Assembly (NCBI GenBank): GCA_963841945.1
Contig: CAWJFC010000034.1
Span: forward strand, 155,848 to 219,847
Length of the DNA stretch: 64,000 nucleotides
Source: Acidiflorens sp963841945
GTDB taxonomy: Bacteria; Acidobacteriota; Terriglobia; Terriglobales; Acidobacteriaceae
Reading direction: 5' to 3'
The translations under genes were made by a program, and so were the position numbers. This document shows positions 34,600-45,433 of this stretch, piece by piece. Under the pieces are notes generated by a model that did no database searches, was not told the DNA's origin, and was given only the letters and a program-made list of their open reading frames with translations. Each line of letters begins with the position of its first letter. The first letter of the stretch is position 1.

Positions 34600-37500
34600 T
34601 TCGCGGGCTCCGCGGCCGGGCCTTCGGCTGATTCCTTCTTTCGCCCGTAAACCAGCAGATAGGCCGCCGGAACGATGAAGATCGTCAGCAGAACCGAGGA
34701 CGTCAATCCGCCGATGATGGCGCGCGCCATGGGCGCATACTGCTCCGATCCCGTGCCCATCTTGATGGCCATCGGGATCATGCCGATAATCGTTGCCAGT
34801 GAGGTCATCAGGATCGGACGCAAGCGGACACGACAGGCCGTTATAACTGCATCGAGCGGCGACAGTCCCTGCCGTTCCAAGTTATGTGCGAAGTCGACGA
34901 TCAGAATGCTGTTGGAGTCGGCAATACCGACGAGCATCAGCAATCCCATCAGCGACATGACATTGAGCGTGGTGTGCGTGAGCGGAAGAATGATCAGCAC
35001 CCCCACAAATCCCATCGGGATCGCCAGCATGATGAGAAATGGATCTGTGAACGATTTGAACTGAGCGACCAGGATGAGATAGAGCAACACGACCGAGAGA
35101 GACAGCCCAAAAGCAAAACTGTGGAACGATTCCTGCATGCCCGTGACCATTCCGCGAAGATTGACGCGCACATTGTCGGGCAGGTGCATGTCGCGAATCA
35201 CGCCCTGCACTTCGTCCGCGACCTTTCCGAGATCCTCGCCGGCCGGAGTTACATAAATGTCGGTGACGCGCTGAATCTGATAGTGATCAATTTCTGTAGG
35301 GGTCTCGACGTTTTGCAGTTTCACAACCGTGTCAAGCATCGTCGGGTGTTTCAAGTTCGGAGCGCGAAGAGGAATGTTAGTCAGATCCTCGAAGTTGCGA
35401 ATCGCGCCCGGGCCTTTCTCGCTGTATTGCACAGTCAGGAAGTAGTCATTGCCGGTTTTGTAATCGACCCAGTAATTGGGTGCGATCATGGTATTCGAAT
35501 TAAGCGCTGTTATGACGTTATCGACTATGTCTTTCTGGCTCAAGCCTAACTCAGCGGCATGGACGCGATTGACATCCATGCGAAGACCGGGATAATTCAA
35601 ATCCTGCGGAATGTAAACCTCTCCCACTCCGGAAAGTTTGCGGACACGGCTGGCAAGGTTCTGCGCCAGTCCGTAACTCTCATGTAATCTGGCGCTGCTG
35701 ACTTGAATGTCGATGGGTGCGGGCATGCCCGTATTTAGAATCGCGTCAACCATCGATCCGCTCGAAAAGAACGTGCGTATGTCCGGGTAGTCCGCGCCAA
35801 TCTTCTCCCTTACCCGGTCCATATACTCGAAGCTGCTGATGCGGTGTGGCTCGTTGAGCGCCACCTGAACGGTTGCGGTGTAGGAGCCAGCATTCGTGGT
35901 GTAGAGCGCGGAGAAATCGGGTACGACGCCGATGTTGGAGACAATCATCTTGAGATCCTTCGGTTCGATCTCATGACGGATCAGATCCTCGACCTTGGCG
36001 ACGTACTGCTCCGTGTTCTCGATGCGCGTGCCGGTCGGAACTTTCAGATTGATGGTGAACTGGCCCGCATCGGTTCGCGGGAAGAATGCCACCCCGAGAA
36101 AAGGATAAATCCCGAGGCTGAGCAGGAAGACACCCGCCAGCGCTGCAACCGTCCAACCTGGGCGTTGCACCGCGCGGCGCACCCAGTGCTCGTAAAAATC
36201 AAGCACGCGGTTGAAGCCCCGGTTAAATGCGGCATTGAAACGATCCCACCAGGAATGGCTCGCCGGCGCGGTCGGCTCGATTTCGTATTCGTTTTCCGCC
36301 TCGCTCGGGTGCGCGGCGTGTGGCACAGCTTTCAGATATCGCGAGCAGAAGAGCGGAATCACCGTCATGGCCACCACGAAGGACGCCAGCATGGACAGAC
36401 AGAACGCGAGGGCCAGGGCAGAGAAAAGAAACTTCGCGACTCCGTAGAGAAACACGACGGGGAAAAAATCCACCACATCGACGAGCGTTGCCGCGAGAAC
36501 CGCCAGACTCACTTCCGAGCCGCCGACCTCGGCCGCCACTGCCGGCATCGCGCCCATCTCGAGATGGCGGTAAATGTTTTCGAGCGAAATTACGGAATTG
36601 TCGATGACGCGCGAAAAAGCCAGCGCGATGCCGCCGAGGATCATCGTGTTAATGGTGCTGCCGCCCAGGCTGAGGATCACGAAGGTGGCCAGCGCGGAAA
36701 GCGGAATGGAGAGAAAAACCGCGGTGGTCGCGCGAAAACTGCCGAGGAATATCAGAATCATCAAACTCGTCAGCAATAAACCGAGCAGACCCTCGTGCAG
36801 CAATGTGTTGATCGCTTCTTTCACGAACACCGACTGATCGAACACCACCGTGGCTTTCAGTTGTTTCGGTATGTCGAAGAGGTGGCCAATCATCTCGCGG
36901 ATACCGTTTACGACAGCGATCGTATTCGTGTCGCCGCCTTGCTTCATGATCGGCAGATATACGGAGCGCTGGCCGTCGACCCGCACCACGTTGTATTGAA
37001 TCTGATTCGCGTCTTTCGCCTCGCCGATGTCATCCACCGAAACCCAGGAAGTCCCGTCTGTTTTGATTGGAACCTTGCCCAATTCGTCCATGTTGCTGAC
37101 GAGGCTGTTGGAATAGACGTAATAATCGTAGGGTCCGACCTTTACGTCACCAGCGGGAAGGATGAGATTGGAGTCATTGACCGCATTGACCACGTCCATG
37201 GGACTAAGCTGCCGCGACGCCAACTTATAGGGATCCACATAGACCATAATCTGGCGATACTTGCCGCCGAAGGGCGGCGGTATCTCGGCTCCCTTGACGA
37301 CCGCAATCTGGTTTCGAATCGCAAACTGACCGATATCATGGAGCTGCGTCTGGGAGAGATTGTCGCCTTTCAGGGTCACCAGACAGACCGGCATACTCGA
37401 CGCGTCAAACTTCAGGACGACGGGCGGCAAAGTCCCGGGAGGCAGGCGCTTGAGGTCAGCAAGGGCGAGATTCGAAAGTTCGGTTACGTCCGCGTCTGCG

Positions 37501-37793
37501 TTCGTTCCCGGCTGAAAATAAACGCGAATGATGCTGACGCCGAGCAGGGAGCGCGACTCCATGTGATCGATGCCGCTGGCCAGCGTGAAAAAACGCTCGA
37601 GGGGATCGGTGATATCGGTCTCGATATCCTGCGGCGGCATGCCGGAATAGAACGTCGCCACGACGACCTCCGGCAGATTGATCGTTGGGAACAAATCCAC
37701 CGGCATCTGCTTGAGGCTGGTCATACCAACCACCACCAGTGCCAGGCAGATCACAACAATGAAATACGGATTGCGTATGGAGAAACCAGACAT
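34596..37793 (-). CDS. RND efflux pump inner-membrane subunit
   Basis: This 1065-residue AcrB/MdtB-type pump has 12 helices and two large periplasmic loops. Visible landmarks are the N-terminal FSIRNPYFIVVICLALVVVGM helix, the porter-domain stretch MPPQDIETDITDPLERFFTLASGIDHMESRS, the helix-4 motif SRVIDNSVISLENIYRH and the helix-10 motif GIADSNSILIVDFAHNLER. In helix 4 the AcrB Asp-Asp pair reads Asp-Asn, and the AcrB Lys940 position reads Ser, so the proton relay differs from AcrB. Many non-AcrB RND pumps share this. It overlaps tolC and lies 62 bases after the adaptor gene. The substrate is unknown. Confidence 0.92.
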   Translation of the reverse strand: MSGFSIRNPYFIVVICLALVVVGMTSLKQMPVDLFPTINLPEVVVATFYSGMPPQDIETDITDPLERFFTLASGIDHMESRSLLGVSIIRVYFQPGTNADADVTELSNLALADLKRLPPGTLPPVVLKFDASSMPVCLVTLKGDNLSQTQLHDIGQFAIRNQIAVVKGAEIPPPFGGKYRQIMVYVDPYKLASRQLSPMDVVNAVNDSNLILPAGDVKVGPYDYYVYSNSLVSNMDELGKVPIKTDGTSWVSVDDIGEAKDANQIQYNVVRVDGQRSVYLPIMKQGGDTNTIAVVNGIREMIGHLFDIPKQLKATVVFDQSVFVKEAINTLLHEGLLGLLLTSLMILIFLGSFRATTAVFLSIPLSALATFVILSLGGSTINTMILGGIALAFSRVIDNSVISLENIYRHLEMGAMPAVAAEVGGSEVSLAVLAATLVDVVDFFPVVFLYGVAKFLFSALALAFCLSMLASFVVAMTVIPLFCSRYLKAVPHAAHPSEAENEYEIEPTAPASHSWWDRFNAAFNRGFNRVLDFYEHWVRRAVQRPGWTVAALAGVFLLSLGIYPFLGVAFFPRTDAGQFTINLKVPTGTRIENTEQYVAKVEDLIRHEIEPKDLKMIVSNIGVVPDFSALYTTNAGSYTATVQVALNEPHRISSFEYMDRVREKIGADYPDIRTFFSSGSMVDAILNTGMPAPIDIQVSSARLHESYGLAQNLASRVRKLSGVGEVYIPQDLNYPGLRMDVNRVHAAELGLSQKDIVDNVITALNSNTMIAPNYWVDYKTGNDYFLTVQYSEKGPGAIRNFEDLTNIPLRAPNLKHPTMLDTVVKLQNVETPTEIDHYQIQRVTDIYVTPAGEDLGKVADEVQGVIRDMHLPDNVRVNLRGMVTGMQESFHSFAFGLSLSVVLLYLILVAQFKSFTDPFLIMLAIPMGFVGVLIILPLTHTTLNVMSLMGLLMLVGIADSNSILIVDFAHNLERQGLSPLDAVITACRVRLRPILMTSLATIIGMIPMAIKMGTGSEQYAPMARAIIGGLTSSVLLTIFIVPAAYLLVYGRKKESAEGPAAEPAK

Positions 37794-37855
37794 CGTTTTT
37801 TGCCCTAACCCGTTCCCTGCTCCGCGTGGTTTAGCGCGTGCGCCACGCGGTTTGT

Positions 37856-39190
37856 TTATTCCTGCGTGTCCCCCTGATTGCGCATGATTGGCACGATCTG
37901 CGCATGGACTTTTTGACCCGGCCTAAGTCCGCTACGATCACTTACAACCACCATCTCACCCGCGTTCAACCCGGACATTACTTCAGCGTCAGACGCGGTC
38001 TGAATCCCCAAAGTAACTGGCCGGTCTTCAATCTCCCCGTTACTGTCGACGAGGAAGACCGTGGATTTGCCGCCCTCATGATCGATCGCCTGCAACGGCA
38101 CGACCGGAACGTCGTCGCGATGCTCGAGTCCGACCTCGGCCTCGGCATAAAGGCCTGGCACCAGAACCCGCTGCGGATTGGGAACGTCGACCTCGGTGTG
38201 CATGGTCCGGGTATCCTCCCGCACGTCCTCCGAGAAACGGGCTACCTTGCCGGGAAAGGTACGATTGAGCGAAGGAACATTCACGTTCACCGGCTCGCCC
38301 ACATGGATGTAACGCACATAAGACTCAGGGATCGGAATGACCAGCCGGTAAAGATCATCCTGCGACAGCTTCACGAGCGGCATGGCCTGCGTGCTGGAAT
38401 TCGTTCCGGCCTGAATTAGTGTTCCGAGGTTGGCGTAACGTTGTGTAACTACTCCCGCAAAGGGCGCCGTGATCCTGGAGTAGTCGAATAACGTCTGATC
38501 ATGAGCAAGCTTCGCCTTCGATGCTGCGAGTTGGCTCTGCGCGGCCTCGAGAGAGGCCTTTCCTGCGTCGACTTGTGAGGCAGCGGCCAGATCCTTGCCC
38601 TGCGCATCATCCACTTCCTGCTGGGCCACGATTCCAGGCTGGTTCTGGAATACCGCGTTGAGCCTGGTATATTCGAGGTGCAGCGCATTGTACTGCGCCT
38701 CATATCGCTTCGATTCATGCTCCGCGCGGTTCACCTGATCGGCGGAGTTCCTGATCTCGGCTCGATCCTCTTCCATCTGCGCCTCTAACTCGGGAATCTC
38801 CAGCACCGCCATGACCTGCCCTTGCTTCACATGAGTTCCGTAGTCGACGTTGAGCTTCTGCACGAAGCCGGATTCCTTCGCATAAACGTCAATCTCCTGG
38901 AACGGCACTAACTCGGACGATAAGGTGACGTAACGGCTCAGAGTCTTCTTCTCAACCTTAGTTACACCCACGGTCAACTCACTGTCGGCGTTCGCCCGGG
39001 CGTTGGTGCCGCTGGAGCAGGAGGCCAATCCGATGGCTAGAGTTGCCGCGAGGCCAATGGTCAGTCGTCGCGTCACTATTCGCCAACGCGGCGCGCCCGC
39101 TCGTCTCGGGCTCACCGCGATCGGATCATCGATCGGATCATCACAGCTGCTGTGTTTGTCTCTCAAGGCTTGACACTCCGCACCTGGCAT
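37856..39190 (-). CDS. RND periplasmic adaptor (membrane fusion) lipoprotein
   Basis: This protein has about 444 residues from the ATG at 39190. A longer frame from 39265 overlaps the preceding gene and is less likely. A lipobox LASC after a hydrophobic stretch (IGLAATLAIGLASC) anchors it to the inner membrane. The order of parts is typical: beta-barrel and lipoyl half (TLSSELVPFQEIDVYAKESGFVQKLNVDYGTHVKQGQVMAVLE), a helical hairpin (about 150-250), the second lipoyl half (ITAPFAGVVTQRYANLGTLIQAG) and a membrane-proximal domain. It bridges the RND pump and the TolC-type channel encoded downstream. It starts 14 bases after the RraA-like gene, so the four genes probably form one operon. Confidence 0.9.
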   Translation of the reverse strand: MPGAECQALRDKHSSCDDPIDDPIAVSPRRAGAPRWRIVTRRLTIGLAATLAIGLASCSSGTNARANADSELTVGVTKVEKKTLSRYVTLSSELVPFQEIDVYAKESGFVQKLNVDYGTHVKQGQVMAVLEIPELEAQMEEDRAEIRNSADQVNRAEHESKRYEAQYNALHLEYTRLNAVFQNQPGIVAQQEVDDAQGKDLAAASQVDAGKASLEAAQSQLAASKAKLAHDQTLFDYSRITAPFAGVVTQRYANLGTLIQAGTNSSTQAMPLVKLSQDDLYRLVIPIPESYVRYIHVGEPVNVNVPSLNRTFPGKVARFSEDVREDTRTMHTEVDVPNPQRVLVPGLYAEAEVGLEHRDDVPVVPLQAIDHEGGKSTVFLVDSNGEIEDRPVTLGIQTASDAEVMSGLNAGEMVVVSDRSGLRPGQKVHAQIVPIMRNQGDTQE

Positions 39191-39204
39191 CCGCTGATCC
39201 ACGA

Positions 39205-39903
39205 CTAATGCGGATTCTTCATCGTCTGCCGCAACTCGCTTATCGAGAATCGATCTGACTCGCAAAACTCGATAATCCTCTGCTCCTCATGTTGCAGTCT
39301 GGTAGCGACGGCGGGAATCTCCGCTGCAAGCTGTTTCGGCACGGTCAACACTCCGTGACGATCGCCATGCAAGAGGTCGCCTGGACTTACTTCCAGTCCG
39401 CCCACTTTCACCTTCGCTCCAAAATCGAGGATGTGAGCGTAAGCGTGTGAAACGGCGACATTCCCGGCAAATACCGGAAAGCCCGACGTGCGAATCTTTG
39501 GCAACTCTCGAACCGCGCCATCGGTGACAAATCCGACGCAACCCAAAGCGCGCAGGATCGCGGCGTGCATATCGCCGAGGAATGCGCCGAGACCGGGAGG
39601 CTTATCCATATCCTCGAGCACGACGATGCGCGGCGCGGGAATCGATAGAATGCTGTTCCACCAGTCCGAACGCTCGTGGTAAATGCGTCCCGCGATCGGC
39701 GCCTCGCCCGCGCGAAGGCGCGCAGTCGCGGCAAAACCAACCATCGGCGGAAAGTCCTCGAACATGCAGCGAATACGCGCGTCCGCGAAACCTGAGTTGC
39801 GCAAGCGCACGTCGAAGGTTTCAATCGCATTCGACACCATGCATGTTTCGATCTGCGCCAGAGCACGCAGAACGTGCTCATCGATAAGCGGCTCGTTCGC
39901 CAT
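39205..39903 (-). CDS. RraA-like protein (HMG/CHA aldolase or demethylmenaquinone methyltransferase fold)
   Basis: This 232-residue protein of the RraA fold is shared by RNase E inhibitors and by 4-hydroxy-4-methyl-2-oxoglutarate aldolases. The ligand motif is GDMHAAILRALGCVGFVTDGAVREL: the GD/GE start and the Arg are present, but the metal-binding Asp usually found after Arg is Glu. Other conserved parts are GNVAVSHAYAH and VSPGDLLHGDRHGVLTVP. It is larger than E. coli RraA, and the longer form is usually an aldolase-like enzyme. It heads the RND efflux operon, 14 bases before the adaptor gene. This is an unusual partner with no obvious functional link. Confidence 0.8.
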   Translation of the reverse strand: MANEPLIDEHVLRALAQIETCMVSNAIETFDVRLRNSGFADARIRCMFEDFPPMVGFAATARLRAGEAPIAGRIYHERSDWWNSILSIPAPRIVVLEDMDKPPGLGAFLGDMHAAILRALGCVGFVTDGAVRELPKIRTSGFPVFAGNVAVSHAYAHILDFGAKVKVGGLEVSPGDLLHGDRHGVLTVPKQLAAEIPAVATRLQHEEQRIIEFCESDRFSISELRQTMKNPH

Positions 39904-40060
39904 TTGAATCCTTTGCGAAAGAACTCAACTCCGAAGCGTTTGTAAGTACCGAGATCTGTTCTGAACGGAACTTACTCCGCGCAAAACACAACCTGGACCC
40001 AAATAAGATTCGAAATCTGGTACCCCGGACAATTTAGAGAAAGCTAGATTTTAGAAAAAA

Positions 40061-40408
40061 CTAGATGAATACGCTTGCGGAGACCGGCGGTGGCCGGTTT
40101 AAAAGGACGGGGCTAGACGCTTCCTGCGAACATGGGGGCTCGGGAGGGATACTGCTGGAGTAAAGGACGATGCGAATTGCCGCGGAGGAGGTGACGACCG
40201 GCGCGGCGAATACGACGTGATCTTGGTCGAGATGCTGTTGCTTGTTGCCACCGGACCGCAGGTCCATGGACTTTACGCCATGACCTTGCGCGCTGACAGA
40301 TACGGAAAAGCGCGTCGCCACGCCGAGCGCGAGCGAACAAATGGCCACAAAAATCAGCGCTCGCCGCCAGCCAATCCCATCGGTGCGTGGATTTTTGGAG
40401 AAGATCAT
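40061..40408 (-). CDS. Small single-pass membrane protein, conserved-looking acidobacterial type
   Basis: This 115-residue protein starts at an ATG at 40408 with GACGGCGGA just upstream. The N-terminal 12 residues are basic or polar, followed by a membrane helix (WRRALIFVAICSLALGVATRF). After it come the segments HGVKSMDLRSGGNKQQHLDQD and VFAAPVVTS, and a Pro-rich tail with LLNRPPPVS. I recall this pattern (basic start, helix, VKS-x-D-x-RS-x-x-x-K-x-QHLD-x-D, NRPPP end) from small acidobacterial proteins of unknown role, but cannot verify it here. A longer in-frame extension upstream lacks protein-like character. Confidence 0.5.
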   Translation of the reverse strand: MIFSKNPRTDGIGWRRALIFVAICSLALGVATRFSVSVSAQGHGVKSMDLRSGGNKQQHLDQDHVVFAAPVVTSSAAIRIVLYSSSIPPEPPCSQEASSPVLLNRPPPVSASVFI

Positions 40409-40616
40409 TCCGCCGTCAGTCAACTTATACCAATTGCTGACACTATAACACAGAGTAAAAATGAAGCGTGGCCTCCGAAGTTCTAGCTCTAATGTATACG
40501 ATTCCAACGGTAGGAAAGGGTTGCCTCGGGCGCGGCGGATGATCGGGCGCCTGCGGGGGGGGCGGAGGTATTCCGCGATCGACAAGGCTGTAGTTCGGCC
40601 ACGCGGGGCAGGTGGT

Positions 40617-41126
40617 TCATGAGTTTCCGCCAACACCTCCGGATGAAGGCAGGGTGTTTTCGGGAGTGCCGGGTGATGGATCGGGCGGATGGGCTTTATT
40701 AAACTCGGCGTGCTTGGCCTGCCAAATCCGCTCCCGTTCCTCGTGGAATGCGCGCACCGGGTCGAAGGGCAGCTCGGTGACGACTTCTTCCGGTTTGGCA
40801 AGTTCGCGCTCAAGGCGTTTGAGGTTGGAGGAAGCAATTTGCAGGGCATAAAGAATGAGTGCAGCCTTTCGATCTTCGATTCTGTGCTTGAGCATGAATT
40901 CAACGAGTTTATGGACGGTAGACTGGATGGAGTGGGCGTCCTCGAAAGCCGGCAAGCTTAGTTCCGATTCAGCGTAGTTGGCGAAGGAACCGCCATGATA
41001 GTCGAAGACAACAGTGGGGCATTGGTGATGGTAGTGGCAGAAGAGATTGTCTTTGAGGGCGGGCGAGCCGCACCTGATTCCGTTGGACTTGGTGTGCTGA
41101 CAGCGTGGTGCGTCGAAGAGTGCCAT
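40617..41126 (-). CDS. Unknown protein with N-terminal Cys/His cluster
   Basis: This 169-residue cytoplasmic protein is of unknown function. The N-terminal 35 residues contain RCQHTKSNGIRCGSPAL and FCHYHHQ, a Cys-x10-Cys-x10-Cys-x2-His pattern that could bind one zinc. The middle (about 60-115) is helical and contains VHKLVEFMLKHRIEDRKAALILYALQIASSNLKRLE. The tail is Pro-rich. A block of heptamer repeats begins 14 bases upstream of the start (41140-41200). No neighbouring gene suggests a role. I do not recognise a named family. Confidence 0.65.
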   Translation of the reverse strand: MALFDAPRCQHTKSNGIRCGSPALKDNLFCHYHHQCPTVVFDYHGGSFANYAESELSLPAFEDAHSIQSTVHKLVEFMLKHRIEDRKAALILYALQIASSNLKRLERELAKPEEVVTELPFDPVRAFHEERERIWQAKHAEFNKAHPPDPSPGTPENTLPSSGGVGGNS

Positions 41127-41685
41127 TGTGGCTCCGTGAGTTGCTAGTTGCTGGTTCTCAGTTCTCGGTTCTCAGTTATCAGTTATCGGCTCTCAGTTAC
41201 CCCTACCCCCTCCCCCTTGGTATATTGGAATCAATGAGTTAGGCGTTCCATTTCTGCAAAGTACGTCTAACACAAGAGTTATGGGTAAAGTACGGCTTTG
41301 ATTGGACTTAGCCGATTACCAACCTATCTGCCGTGGTTCCGGCCGTCTATGACGCTGCTATAACATTGCATATAGTTCCATTAGGTAAGAGATCGTTTGC
41401 CTAAGTCAAGTAATAAGTGGCCATGCCTGGGAGACATTCTTATATTGGGAGGGAGATGATGCTGGTTTTTGTGCCTGCTTAGGCGAATGCGAGGCGAAGA
41501 AAATATTTATTGGAAGACAGATTTGTACGTACATCCTGTTTAGGGGCAAGAAAGGAAAGGGGTTCGGGGATTTCTGGAGGGTCAAATGGGGGTTGACACG
41601 GTGTGCTATGGCGGGACGTGCGCGCGTCTGGGTGGTTGATGCGGTTATTGATGATGCCAGGCGGCTGCGTTTGCCCGGATCTGTT
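41127..41685. other. Intergenic region with heptamer repeats, AT-richer than surroundings
   Basis: This 560-base stretch begins with eight in-register heptamers (GTTGCTA, GTTGCTG, GTTCTCA, GTTCTCG, GTTCTCA, GTTATCA, GTTATCG, GCTCTCA) at 41140-41195, then a C-rich run. The remaining 450 bases are noticeably richer in A and T than the neighbouring genes and contain no gene-like frame. I see no RNA gene I can name. Confidence 0.6.
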
Positions 41686-42312
41686 TTAACTTGATTTTGG
41701 CTTCTGCTCCCAGGAGGTTGCTCTGGGGCGTTTGCGGTAGCCTGTCGGTTCCGGGACGTTCGCCTTCCTCTTCTCGAAGGCCTGGCGGGTTCTTAGCCAT
41801 TCCGCGCCGTCGTCGGGGTCCACGCTTTGTGGCTGGACACGAGGTATTCGATTCGTGTCCGCCTCGGGCATTGCTTGAGGGTAGCTGTTGGGCTCCCAGC
41901 GTTCGACCCAAGCCGCAAGCTGATCAAGAGTCCAGTTCTTTTTCACCATCACGTGGTGGTCGAAGAGGTGGGCGATGATGTCCTTGATGCGCATGTCGCG
42001 GGGCAGAGGAGCGGATCGGTCGGACAGATAGGCCATGATTTGCCCGAGACGCAGACCGCGCAGCGTGATCGGCGTCCGGCAGTCGCAGGGGCGGACGACG
42101 GGGCGTAGCAGCCATAGCCCCCAGATATTCTCCACGTTGACGGTGCGGAGGTCCTTAGCGGGGATTTGGCGAAGAGGTTTAACGAAAGTGCACCCGGTGG
42201 CGATGGCCGCCATGCCCAGAGCGCATCCGGCGTTTTCGCGGGAGAACCGAATAGATCCTGCCTTGGGGGCGACGACCGTACTACCTAACAGGATTGCTTC
42301 ACTGAGCTTCAT
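41686..42312 (-). CDS. Unknown protein of about 208 residues
   Basis: I start this frame at the ATG at 42312, preceded by AAGGAG; the open frame extends 59 codons further upstream without gene-like features. The N-terminus MKLSEAILLGSTVVAPKAGSI and the CALGMAAIATGC segment have the look of a conserved bacterial family without known function. A possible metal site is formed by RPCDC with later histidines (HLFDHHVMVKKNWTLDQLAAWVERWEP). The C-terminal 50 residues are basic, Pro-rich and probably disordered. No signal peptide or membrane helix is evident. Confidence 0.55.
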   Translation of the reverse strand: MKLSEAILLGSTVVAPKAGSIRFSRENAGCALGMAAIATGCTFVKPLRQIPAKDLRTVNVENIWGLWLLRPVVRPCDCRTPITLRGLRLGQIMAYLSDRSAPLPRDMRIKDIIAHLFDHHVMVKKNWTLDQLAAWVERWEPNSYPQAMPEADTNRIPRVQPQSVDPDDGAEWLRTRQAFEKRKANVPEPTGYRKRPRATSWEQKPKSS

Positions 42313-42630
42313 CCGGGGGCGCTCCTTATGAAGGGAGGATTGGGGAATGTTAGCGCAAATTGCGGAGCGAGGAAAGCGGTGTAGGTGGGGGTGAGTTGTG
42401 GTCGCTCGGTGGATCAGGATTGGTATCTGCGTGAACGCAGCGGTGGATCTCTGTGCCGACCAGAAGCGGCGGCGGTGGTGGAATCCCACTCATTGCAAAG
42501 AGCGCGATGAGCGGGGCAGGCGGCATGGCGATCGGCCTCAAGAAAATTGGTGAATGTCCCATCTGTCCCCGCATTTTCTTGGACGCGAGCGGTGAAGTGC
42601 GGTAAACTTCTGCGGCTGGAGGCTAGTGTC

Positions 42631-43320
42631 ATGAAGTCACAGTCGATTATTGCTACCGCAATCCTGCTTTTCCTGTCAGCTCTCACGAACCTCCACAGTC
42701 AGGCGGTTGATCCCAACTCAATAAACTTTGGCGGGGTTCCCGTAGGCTACACAAGCAAGGCGATCAACGTATCCTTTAAGAATACGGGAAACGCAAGTCT
42801 CACGGTTACTGAATCCATCACCGGGCCGTTTGCCATGCCAGTAAACAAGTGCGGGCGAGGCGTCAAACCAGGGACGCATTGCAATGTCGATGTGACCTAT
42901 ATTCCAGCTGGCCTTGAAACTGACACCGGCTCGCTAACTTTCAATTATACAGACGGCGCAGGCCAAGGGTCTGTCTCGGTTTCGCTCTCAGGATATGGCA
43001 ACAATGGCTATCCAACCGAGTCACATCTCAAGATATATCCCAATTCGGTGTGCACTCCTGCCCAGATCACATTCACAATGCAGGTCACATCGAAAGATGG
43101 CAAGATACAGGATGGCGAGCAGGTGTATGTCGCGTGTAACTGGGTAGGATGGCGCGGTCAAATGCCGTTTACTTTGACCAACGGCGAGGCCATCTGGACT
43201 TCAACCTGGTATGGGAATACGCATGGCGCAGCACAGTGCTGGATCAATTATGACGGGGATTCCGAGTTTGCTCCAAGTCAATCGACCGAAAAAAACATTA
43301 ACCTTGACGATCAATGCTGA
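42631..43320 (+). CDS. Secreted protein with choice-of-anchor D/ASPM-like Ig domain
   Basis: This protein has about 229 residues from the ATG at 42631, supported by GGAGG eight bases upstream. A signal peptide (IIATAILLFLSALTNLHSQA) is followed by an Ig-like domain (about 25-115) with INFGGVPVGYTSKAINVSFKNTGNASLTV and GTHCNVDVTYIPAG. This is the pattern of choice-of-anchor D or HYDIN/ASPM-type domains common in acidobacterial surface proteins. The second half (about 120-229) resembles another Ig-like fold with two cysteine-containing strands (VYVACNWVGW and AAQCWINYDGD). No enzymatic motif is seen. Confidence 0.72.
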   Translation: MKSQSIIATAILLFLSALTNLHSQAVDPNSINFGGVPVGYTSKAINVSFKNTGNASLTVTESITGPFAMPVNKCGRGVKPGTHCNVDVTYIPAGLETDTGSLTFNYTDGAGQGSVSVSLSGYGNNGYPTESHLKIYPNSVCTPAQITFTMQVTSKDGKIQDGEQVYVACNWVGWRGQMPFTLTNGEAIWTSTWYGNTHGAAQCWINYDGDSEFAPSQSTEKNINLDDQC

Positions 43321-43493
43321 TCGCCGAGAGTGATCTCGCTCGCCGAGAAGCGGCTAACTTTTTCGGACTGCCTGCGCTAAGAAACGGGAGAATTCCTGTA
43401 TGTGATTCGGGTGCGTGGAGGACGTAGGGGTCCTTCGACTCGCTGCGCTTACTTCACTTCGCTCAGGATGACAATGTGGAAATGAGTGAGGAG

Positions 43494-43527
43494 AGAAAAC
43501 CCCGCCCAAGCATGGCTTGAACGGGGC
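43494..43527 (-). terminator. Rho-independent terminator of groESL
   Basis: On the minus strand GCCCCG..CAAGC pairs with GCTTG..CGGGG around a 3-base loop, with a small internal mismatch, and is followed by TTTTCTC. It lies about 75 bases after the groEL stop, beyond a set of overlapping hairpins. Confidence 0.65.
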
Positions 43528-43542
43528 GTCTTCGTTGCTTCT

Positions 43543-43583
43543 GCCGAGCATTCGCTCGGCTGGACAGCCGAGGGCGGCTGTCC
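43543..43583. repeat. Three overlapping, mutually exclusive hairpins
   Basis: GCCGAGC-ATTC-GCTCGGC (43543-43560), CTCGGCTG-GA-CAGCCGAG (43555-43572) and GGACAGCC with GGCTGTCC (43562-43583) are each perfect and share arms, so only some can form at once. They lie between groEL and its terminator. Confidence 0.65.
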
Positions 43584-43599
43584 CTACGTGGTTTCGTGG

Positions 43600-45264
<1,665 letters not shown>

Positions 45265-45324
45265 GTTGAATGCTCCTATTCGAATGTGTGCAGGCTCGCG
45301 GCCTGCGGAATGTCTGTCTGAAAT

Positions 45325-45340
45325 CGGTGACCGGTCACCG
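45325..45340. repeat. Perfect 16-bp palindrome in the groES-groEL spacer
   Basis: CGGTGACCGGTCACCG reads the same on both strands. It lies 60 bases before groEL and 94 bases after groES. As DNA it could be a dimer binding site. As RNA it would form only a very tight hairpin. It has no T run, so it is not a terminator. Confidence 0.6.
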
Positions 45341-45433
45341 GTGAGCGGAAATTCCTGTGTCTAGTACAGAGATCCTTCGCGCAAACTTCGCGCTCGGGAT
45401 GACGCCAAGCGCGCTCAGACGCGCTAAACGGCA

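Noticed and set aside
35844..37808. Two long plus-strand frames opposite the RND pump
   Set aside because: Both are shadows of an unambiguous RND gene and show low-complexity His/Asp/Arg composition.
43429..43474. Sequence of the type CCTTCGACTCGCT..CTCAGGATGACA as a functional site
   Set aside because: A similar string occurs at about 45370-45404. It looks like a common dispersed repeat with no specific function visible.
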